Below are positions 31,173 to 36,644 of a DNA stretch of 36,644 nucleotides, one piece after another. A model generated the notes under the pieces. It saw only the letters and a program-made list of their open reading frames with translations. It was not told the DNA's origin and ran no database searches. Made by a program: the position numbers and the translations under genes. How positions within the stretch are numbered: position 1 is the stretch's first letter; every line of letters starts with the position of its first letter. Source of the DNA: Clostridia bacterium (GTDB taxonomy: Bacteria > Bacillota > Clostridia > Christensenellales > Aristaeellaceae); contig JAFUBA010000195.1 in the NCBI GenBank assembly GCA_017460395.1, positions 1-36,644 on the forward strand. Reading direction: 5' to 3'.

Positions 31173-32105
31173 ATGCAACTTGTCTTTCAGCAGATTATCG
31201 TGATCCTGCTCTATGTCGTGGTCGGCTATGTGTCGGGGAAAATCAGGCTTATACAGGAGTCGGACAGAAAGTACCTGACGCGCCTGTGTTCTACGCTGAT
31301 TCTCCCCTTTACCATCCTGTCCGCGTCCTCGCAGCATGTGGACAGAACCACACTGCAGAGTCTCCTGATGTCTACCGTCCTCATGTTCTGCCTGTTTGGC
31401 GGGACGACACTGCTGTCACTTATCTACCATAAGATCAGGAAAAGCAGCATGGCATACAGGGCAGCAACCACGGGACTGGTAACCTATCCGAACTGTACCT
31501 TCCTCGGGCTTCCGCTCTGTACGGCCCTGTTTGGCGAGATGGCGATTCTCTACAATGCGGGTGCCATGATTGTCTTCAACGTCCTGTTCTTTACGGTCCA
31601 GTATGGTCTGTTCACTGCTGAGAACAAGGCAAAGAGCATTGGTGCCATCCTGAAAAACCTGCTGACACCGTCCATCGTCAGCACTGTCATTCTGATCCTC
31701 ATGCTGTTTATGGGCCTGCATTTCCCGCTTCCTGTGCAGACCGTCGTATCCAGCATCGGCAGCATGATCTCTCCCCTTTCCCTGATCATCATCGGTGTCA
31801 TGCTCTCAGAGCATCCCCTCATGGATGTGATCCGGGAAAAGCAGGGATACGTGATCACCTTCATCCGAAATCTCCTGGTCCCGGCGCTCGCGGCCCTGGC
31901 GCTCTCCCTCCTGCCGATGGACCCGTCTGCAAAGCTCTGCGTTCTCGTGTATATCTCCTGCCCATGCGCGACGCTGACAGCGATCTATGCGATTCAGTGC
32001 GGGAAAGAGGCGGAGCTGTGTGCCAGGACCGTGCTTCTCTCCACGCTTCTGTTCTCAGGCACCCTGCCCCTCATGATCTCCTTTGGACAGCTTCTTTTCT
32101 GTTGA
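31173..32105 (+). CDS. AEC (auxin efflux carrier) family transporter
   Basis: About 310 aa, ten predicted membrane helices in two sets of five, as in the AEC/Mem_trans family. Typical segments are LVFQQIIVILLYVVVGYVSGKIRLI at the start, a polar TYPNCTFLGLPLCTALFG region in the fourth helix, GAMIVFNVLFFTVQYG, and the second-half CPCATLTAIYAIQCGKEAELCARTVLLSTLLF. Members export small organic anions such as malate, or amino-acid-like compounds; the substrate cannot be told. The start is uncertain: GTG at 31167 is ten bases after GGGGG, while ATG at 31173 gives the more normal N-terminus; the difference is two residues. The upstream spacer is long and repeat-rich, and a promoter of its own is not evident. 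Confidence 0.9.
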   Translation: MQLVFQQIIVILLYVVVGYVSGKIRLIQESDRKYLTRLCSTLILPFTILSASSQHVDRTTLQSLLMSTVLMFCLFGGTTLLSLIYHKIRKSSMAYRAATTGLVTYPNCTFLGLPLCTALFGEMAILYNAGAMIVFNVLFFTVQYGLFTAENKAKSIGAILKNLLTPSIVSTVILILMLFMGLHFPLPVQTVVSSIGSMISPLSLIIIGVMLSEHPLMDVIREKQGYVITFIRNLLVPALAALALSLLPMDPSAKLCVLVYISCPCATLTAIYAIQCGKEAELCARTVLLSTLLFSGTLPLMISFGQLLFC

Positions 32106-32113
32106 TTTTCCCG

Positions 32114-32145
32114 CAGGCTCTGCATTTCCTTCAGGGCCTGTTTTT
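32114..32145 (+). terminator. Probable terminator of the AEC transporter gene
   Basis: A short stem CAGGC (32114-32118) / GCCTG (32136-32140) followed directly by TTTTTCTT. The loop is long, so it is only moderately convincing. Confidence 0.5.
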
Positions 32146-32151
32146 CTTCGG

Positions 32152-32180
32152 TTTACAAGACTGGGACAATCCCATATAAT
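32152..32180 (+). promoter_or_regulatory. Sigma-A promoter of the ROK kinase gene
   Basis: TTTACA (32152-32157), a 17-base spacer, TATAAT (32175-32180). Near-perfect consensus, about 60 bases upstream of the ROK start. Confidence 0.85.
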
Positions 32181-32242
32181 CTACACCAATCAGACATGAC
32201 ATATGCATATACCCGGGATACCGAGAGCAAGGAGGAAACACC

Positions 32243-33208
32243 ATGGCACAGTCGTACAACATCTGTCTGGACGTGGGTGGCACGAAGGTACTGGGTGCCA
32301 TCTTCGATGAGAACCGTGAGATCATCTACCGTCTCAAGAAAAAGACCACAGAGGGCGGCAGCAGCACGGAAAACATCGAGCAGGTCATCATCTCGGTGGT
32401 GGAGGAGATGATCGACAAATCCGGGATCAAAAAGAGCAAGATCCATGCGGTGGCAAGCTGCGCCCCCGGTGTGATCGATCAGGAGAACGGGATCGTCCTG
32501 TTCACACCGAACCTCCCCATGCGCGACTATGACATCCGTACGCCCATGGAGAAGCGCTTCGGTGTGCCCTTCTATATCGGCAACGATGTGAACCTGGGTG
32601 TGCTGGGCGAGTACCGCTTCGGTGCAGCCAAAGGCTATAAAAATGTCGTGGGCTTCTTTGTGGGCACCGGCATGGGCGGTGGCCTCATCCTGGACGGCAG
32701 GCTCTTTACCGGCAACAAGTTCAAGGCGGCTGAATACGGTCACATGATCCTGGATCCGGAAGGGCCCCTGTGCGGCTGCGGCCAGAGAGGCTGCCTGGAG
32801 GCGTTCTCCAGCAAGAAGGGCATGAGTGCCTATATCCGCCAGCAGGCATCGAGAGGACGGAAGAGCATGCTGGCAGATCAGGTGACGGATGGCGTCTTCC
32901 GCAGCAAGTTCCTGAAGCAGGCAATTGCAGAAAAAGATCCGGTCACCATGGAGGCTGTGGATCGCGCCTGCCATTATCTGGCTGTGGCCACGGGCAACAT
33001 GATCAATACCATCTCGCCGGATGTGGTGGTCTATGGCGGCGGCGTCATGGAGGCCGTGGGCGACCTGTTCCTTAAGAAGATCCTTGCAGAGGTGGACCGC
33101 TACTGCATGCCCACCATCCGCTCGACCGTCGAACTGAAGGTCGCCTCCCTCGGCGATGATTCCGTCCTCTACGGCGATCTTGCCATGATTGAGGACAGTG
33201 ACAAGTAA
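32243..33208 (+). CDS. ROK-family sugar kinase (glucokinase-like)
   Basis: 321 aa; ATG follows AAGGAGGAAACACC. The N-terminal phosphate loop is LDVGGTKVLGAIFD (residues 9-22). The catalytic Asp115 is in IGNDVNLGVLGEYRFGA, and the GTGMGGGLILDG phosphate-binding segment follows. The ROK zinc motif is complete: His167 in EYGHM and Cys177/Cys179/Cys184 in CGCGQRGCLEA. There is no N-terminal helix-turn-helix, so it is an enzyme and not a NagC/XylR-type repressor. It would phosphorylate glucose, mannose or a related hexose with ATP in the cytosol. The convergent GH38 alpha-mannosidase makes mannose one plausible substrate; family motifs alone do not decide. Confidence 0.93.
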   Translation: MAQSYNICLDVGGTKVLGAIFDENREIIYRLKKKTTEGGSSTENIEQVIISVVEEMIDKSGIKKSKIHAVASCAPGVIDQENGIVLFTPNLPMRDYDIRTPMEKRFGVPFYIGNDVNLGVLGEYRFGAAKGYKNVVGFFVGTGMGGGLILDGRLFTGNKFKAAEYGHMILDPEGPLCGCGQRGCLEAFSSKKGMSAYIRQQASRGRKSMLADQVTDGVFRSKFLKQAIAEKDPVTMEAVDRACHYLAVATGNMINTISPDVVVYGGGVMEAVGDLFLKKILAEVDRYCMPTIRSTVELKVASLGDDSVLYGDLAMIEDSDK

Positions 33209-33222
33209 AAAACACATGCAAA

Positions 33223-33255
33223 AGACCGGGAGCGTTTCCACACTCCCGGCCTTTT
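33223..33255. terminator. Bidirectional terminator between ROK and GH38 genes
   Basis: CCGGGAG (33226-33232) / CTCCCGG (33243-33249), extended by AAAG / CTTT, with T-rich flanks in both directions. It serves the two converging genes. Confidence 0.8.
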
Positions 33256-33257
33256 CC

Positions 33258-36200
33258 TCAGTAGCAGACCTTGATGGTCCGAATCCTGAAGGGGGTGAAC
33301 TCGATGGATGCCTTCGGGTCCAGTTCCTGCTGTTCCTCCTCCAGCATGTTGCATTCATACAGGCCCTGCACAGGATGCGAGAAGGTGAGGTGCACCTGCT
33401 CATATCCGCCCATGGCCTCATAGAGGCGGAGAATGTACGCCTTCTGCGTGTCCTCACAGGGCTTCACGGTCTCGATGATGACCCTGGAAGAATCCAGTTT
33501 GACAAGGCTGGGTGCCGCGCTCCCGCTGGGGTTGAACACGGGCAGAACATTGAAAGCGTAGGCACCGCGCACCACGTCCCCTGTGTGGAACCCGTCCGCG
33601 TGGGGATAGATGGCGTAGCGCGTCTCGTGCAGGCCCTTGTCGCCATACTTGTCCGGACGACAGCCGCCCTTGTGCAGGCTCAGACGGAGGCTGCCCTCCA
33701 GCGCGGAGATGCCGTACTTGCTGTCGTTGAAGACGGCCAGGCCGCCGTTATCCTCGGAGAGGTCGGAATACTTGTGATTACAGACCTCAAATCTCGCCTT
33801 CTCCTGGGCATTGGAGCGGTGGTTGCTGCGGCGGATGTAGCCGAACTGGATTTCGTTTCGCACACCGTCTGCGTGCAGCGTGGTGTCGAAGGCGACCTTC
33901 AGGAAGCGGTGATCCTCCTGCCAGTCCATCAGGGTGTCAAAGGAGATGAGCGGGGAGAAGGCATCAAAGATCATGTCCTGCGTGATCTTCGAGTGTTCCC
34001 CGATAGCGTATGTGCTGCGGATGCGAAGCTGCACGGGACCGTCGGACACGACCTGGCGCGAGAGAAGCTTTTCGGCCGGACGGAACTTGTCCCCGGCATC
34101 AGCGTCCAGGTCCCAGTTGTCCCAGTCCGCGGGGATCTCCTCGCACATCATGAAGGTGTTGAAGGGAAGACCGCCCACCAGTTCACGCCCGCTTCTGCGG
34201 TCGATGAGGGAGGCGATGGCGCCGGTTTCATCGTCAAAGCAGATGGAGGCAAAGGGCGTTTCGAGCTCGTTTCCGTCAAGGCGGAAGGGGGAGGCATCGG
34301 CGGGTGCTTCGGAGGTACATTTGAGCGCCAGCCGCCCGTAAGCGGGGAGCGTCAGGCCGTGGACGGCAGTCCTGATCACGCCGTCCCTGTCTTCAAAGAC
34401 CTGCGAGACGGCGCCATCGAGGCCATGGTATGCGCCCTCAATCTCAACGGTATCCGTGCGGTCAAAGGACAGGGGATTGAAGACGGTGGGCTGACCGCCA
34501 TCCTCTGTCAGAGCACCCTCCAGGAGCTCACGGGCCTTCCAGATGGTTTCGCCCATGGTCCGGATTGCTTCCTCGTGGGCCGAATGAATGCAGGTGCCGG
34601 GCAGGAGGTCGTGGAACTGGTGGACCAGCAGCTGGTTCATGAGTGGCGCGACTGCATCCCCGCAGGCCGGCACACCGTCACGCACGGCGTTCTGAACCAG
34701 GGCTGCCTCCAGGTCGTGCAGGGCGATCTCACAGAAGCGGTTATTGTGCTTGATCGTGTGCTGATTGGTCAGCGTGCCGCGGTGCAGCTCGAGATACATT
34801 TCCCCTGCGTAGACTGTGGGCCGCACGGCGGTGCGCTCCAGGGTATTCATGAAGTCTGATACGGACATGTACTGACTCTTCGGGATGCCCTGAAGGTCCT
34901 GAAGCCTGCGGGCCATCTCCAGCATCTCAAACTCCGGACCGCCGCCACCGTCACCGCGCCCGAAGGAGAAGAGCCGCATGGGTGCGACCCGCTTTTCGCG
35001 GATGGGGTTGCTGCCGCTGGTCTCGTCCATGAAGGTCTTTGGCGTTGGACCCGCGTGGGTGCGGTTCAAGTGGGTGAGGACCTGCGTTCCGTCCATGCCC
35101 TGCCAGAGGAAGGTGGTCATGGGGAAAACGTTGGTGTCGTTCCAGGACATTTTCGTGGTCAGGAAGTATTTTATGCCGCAACCCTTCATGATCTGCGGGA
35201 TCGCAAAGGAGTAACCGAAGGTGTCCGGGAGCCAGAAGCAGTCGGAGGTATAGCCGAAGTATTTTCTCGTGAAGCGCTGGCCCCAGAGGAACTGCCTGAT
35301 CATGCTCTCCCCGCCCGTCACGTTGCAGTCGCACTCGACCCAGACACCGCCGTTTGGCTCATACCGTCCGGAGGCCACGGCCTTCTGAATCCGCTCAAAC
35401 AGTTCCGGATAATCCCGCCGCAGCCAGTCGGTATGGAAGGCAGAGGACTGGATGAAGCGATACTCCGGGTACTCTTCCATCAGGTTCAGCTGATTGGCGT
35501 ATGTCCTGGCGCACTTCTTTTCTGTCTCGGTCATGGGCCAGAGCCAGGCAGTGTCCATATGTGAGTGTCCGGTGAGCCCGAACCACGGCCCGTCCTCACC
35601 GTTATGCTTTTTGAGGACCTCCCGGAGGTATGGCCAGGCAGCGCGGATTCCCGCGCGGAACTCCTCCTCCGTGCAGCAGGCACGGTCGTAGTAGAGATGA
35701 AGGTGCGCCTCATACAGAGCGTTCTCCGCCTCGGCGCGCCGGAAAGAATCCATGTCCAGCGCATCCCGCAGCGACAGCACTGTCTTCAGGTCAAAGCAGA
35801 AGGCCATGAGCTCATCATCCCGGATGCAGACATCCGCCGCGCGCACGGGGTAGGTGTAGTCCTCCTGGGCCGTGTTTTCAAAAGGCGCGGTGCCCGGGAC
35901 CTCATGGAAGGCATAGCATTCGAGGGCAAAATCGTATCTTTCCCCGGCCCTGGCTTTCGCGGTGAAGCGGTTGCACCAGTGGTTGCCGTGGGAGGACTCT
36001 ACGTACTTGGCAGCATAGTTGGAATGAATGCGGCCGTTCACCCAGAGCGTGGCTTCATAGAAGCCTGTGTGGGGATAGAGGAAGAGGACTTTTCCGTCCA
36101 GCTCCGGGGGTACATCGAAGGACAGGCTGAACCAGCCGTATTTCCCTTCACCGCCCCATGTTTCGGGCACGGGACCGAAGGATGCGGGCGAGGGGATCGA

Positions 36201-36335
36201 GGACAGAGGCGTCAGGGTCTCAAAATACCCCTCCGCCTTCGCCTCACCGCACTTTACGAAGATCATCTCGTGCAGGGCATCGGCAAACCGCTCGAGCTTC
36301 CGTGCTGTCTGTATCATACCTCTGTCTGTCTGCAT
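33258..36335 (-). CDS. GH38 alpha-mannosidase
   Basis: 1025 aa, no signal peptide, so cytosolic; ATG follows AAAGGATAACATC. After an N-terminal beta domain (FSLSFDVPPELDGKVLFLY, LWVNGRIHSNY, about 60-180), the catalytic domain starts near 250. The zinc ligands are His259 and Asp261 in TGHSHMDTAWLWP. The nucleophile is Asp371 in FWLPDTFGYSFAIPQ, which also binds zinc. The later His-Asp pair is in VHQFHDLLPGTCI (His575). The C-terminal half is beta-rich, ending in the GH38 C-terminal domains (HLTFSHPVQGLYECNML). The length matches the bacterial/Ams1-like class. It removes alpha-linked mannose from imported oligosaccharides, perhaps derived from host or yeast N-glycans. Upstream lies a further hydrolase gene, with a parS site between them. 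Confidence 0.95.
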   Translation of the reverse strand: MQTDRGMIQTARKLERFADALHEMIFVKCGEAKAEGYFETLTPLSSIPSPASFGPVPETWGGEGKYGWFSLSFDVPPELDGKVLFLYPHTGFYEATLWVNGRIHSNYAAKYVESSHGNHWCNRFTAKARAGERYDFALECYAFHEVPGTAPFENTAQEDYTYPVRAADVCIRDDELMAFCFDLKTVLSLRDALDMDSFRRAEAENALYEAHLHLYYDRACCTEEEFRAGIRAAWPYLREVLKKHNGEDGPWFGLTGHSHMDTAWLWPMTETEKKCARTYANQLNLMEEYPEYRFIQSSAFHTDWLRRDYPELFERIQKAVASGRYEPNGGVWVECDCNVTGGESMIRQFLWGQRFTRKYFGYTSDCFWLPDTFGYSFAIPQIMKGCGIKYFLTTKMSWNDTNVFPMTTFLWQGMDGTQVLTHLNRTHAGPTPKTFMDETSGSNPIREKRVAPMRLFSFGRGDGGGGPEFEMLEMARRLQDLQGIPKSQYMSVSDFMNTLERTAVRPTVYAGEMYLELHRGTLTNQHTIKHNNRFCEIALHDLEAALVQNAVRDGVPACGDAVAPLMNQLLVHQFHDLLPGTCIHSAHEEAIRTMGETIWKARELLEGALTEDGGQPTVFNPLSFDRTDTVEIEGAYHGLDGAVSQVFEDRDGVIRTAVHGLTLPAYGRLALKCTSEAPADASPFRLDGNELETPFASICFDDETGAIASLIDRRSGRELVGGLPFNTFMMCEEIPADWDNWDLDADAGDKFRPAEKLLSRQVVSDGPVQLRIRSTYAIGEHSKITQDMIFDAFSPLISFDTLMDWQEDHRFLKVAFDTTLHADGVRNEIQFGYIRRSNHRSNAQEKARFEVCNHKYSDLSEDNGGLAVFNDSKYGISALEGSLRLSLHKGGCRPDKYGDKGLHETRYAIYPHADGFHTGDVVRGAYAFNVLPVFNPSGSAAPSLVKLDSSRVIIETVKPCEDTQKAYILRLYEAMGGYEQVHLTFSHPVQGLYECNMLEEEQQELDPKASIEFTPFRIRTIKVCY

Positions 36336-36381
36336 GATGTTATCCTTTCTGCGTATGATGTGAGTTTGCCTGATTCACATG

Positions 36382-36397
36382 TGTTTCACGTGAAACG
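36382..36397. other. parS: parS centromere-like site
   Basis: TGTTTCACGTGAAACG matches the Bacillus/Caulobacter parS consensus TGTTTCACGTGAAACA at 15 of 16 positions; 14 bases (GTTTCACGTGAAAC) are a perfect palindrome. ParB (Spo0J) nucleates on such sites to load SMC and segregate origins. It lies in the 66-base gap between two hydrolase genes. parS sites cluster near oriC, so this window may be origin-proximal. Confidence 0.85.
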
Positions 36398-36401
36398 GTT
36401 G

Positions 36402-36644
36402 TCATTGGCTGACACGGATGCCGTCACAGCACCTGAAAGACATCTGCTGCGGGCCCTGGAAGCTGGCGCTCTGTATCTCCACGTCCTGCACGGCGCAGCC
36501 CGGCTCCTCAAAGCCGGTGAGCTCGATGCCCGTGACCGGATGGTCTTCCTTCTCCCAGTAGTCACGTGCCCAGCAGCTGAAGTGATCACGAAGCAGCCGG
36601 ATGCCGGAGAAGACCGGAGGATGTTCCGCACCCTCGCCGTCATC
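36402..36644 (-). CDS. C-terminal end of a probable beta-helix glycoside hydrolase (GH28-like), partial
   Basis: The last 80 codons of a gene cut by the window edge, read in the frame that ends TGA at 36402-36404. The product reads FSGIRLLRDHFSCWARDYW, then PVTGIELTGFEEPGCAVQDVEIQSASF and SFRCCDGIRVSQ. The repeated short-strand pattern (GIEL.GF / AVQDVEIQSA / GIRVS) is that of a right-handed parallel beta-helix, and the wording resembles polygalacturonase/GH28-type proteins. No catalytic residues fall in this fragment, so the family is tentative. A different open frame across the same bases is arginine- and serine-rich and is taken to be a shadow. It reads toward the GH38 gene and may share its transcript. 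Confidence 0.6.
   Translation of the reverse strand, partial: DDGEGAEHPPVFSGIRLLRDHFSCWARDYWEKEDHPVTGIELTGFEEPGCAVQDVEIQSASFQGPQQMSFRCCDGIRVSQ

Overview
The window looks like a chromosomal segment of a Gram-positive, gut-type bacterium of the Bacillota (Erysipelotrichales or Clostridia; I cannot place it more closely). The clues are strong AGGAGG-type ribosome binding sites, SPase-type signal peptides, an AgrC/LytTR two-component pair, and many secreted or surface glycoside hydrolases. Genes are GC-rich by eye and nearly all lie on the minus strand. Three long intergenic zones (about 12.8-13.6, 27.1-27.8 and 29.5-31.1 kb) are clearly more AT-rich and share a set of short repeated words. I saw no rRNA, tRNA or CRISPR array.

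Layout. (1) 0.1-1.9 kb: an unrecognised 583-residue protein with a very acidic patch. (2) 2.0-3.9 kb: a two-gene plus-strand module (an IS21-transposase-like helix-turn-helix protein, then a protein resembling DUF6904). It sits between two copies of the same perfect palindrome. (3) 4.1-10.1 kb: a complete oligopeptide ABC transporter operon, oppB-oppC-oppD-oppF-oppA. The substrate-binding protein appears circularly permuted: its usual C-terminal segment sits directly behind the signal peptide and the protein stops where that segment should begin. (4) 10.6-12.8 kb: a GH43-type enzyme and a secreted cyclophilin, convergent on a shared terminator. (5) 13.7-24.8 kb: a surface glycan-degradation locus, read on the minus strand in the order GH43, a secreted 1208-residue GH3, a secreted bIg/InlB-repeat/CBM-like protein, a GH3 anchored by membrane helices at both ends, and a secreted CE1-like esterase. 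(6) 25.0-27.0 kb: an AgrC-like GHKL kinase and a LytTR response regulator. (7) 27.9-29.5 kb: a lower-GC AAA-ATPase/PD-(D/E)XK protein between two repeat-rich spacers. (8) 31.2-36.6 kb: an AEC-family transporter, a ROK sugar kinase, a GH38 alpha-mannosidase, and the 3' end of a probable beta-helix glycoside hydrolase, with a near-perfect parS site between the last two.

How it may fit together. Just upstream of the -35 box of the GH43 gene at the head of the degradation locus are two identical 9-bp direct repeats on a 21-bp period, the geometry of LytTR-family operators. The adjacent AgrC/LytTR pair is therefore a good candidate activator of the glycan locus. Secreted and membrane-tethered enzymes (GH3 x2, esterase, CBM-like protein) would free sugars outside the cell. 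GH43, GH38 and the ROK kinase, which lack signal peptides, would finish the work inside. The observations most worth a second look are the permuted OppA, the LytTR operator, the palindrome-flanked HTH/DUF6904-like module, the parS site and the repeat family of the long spacers. All family names come from motif recognition by eye; no database search was run.
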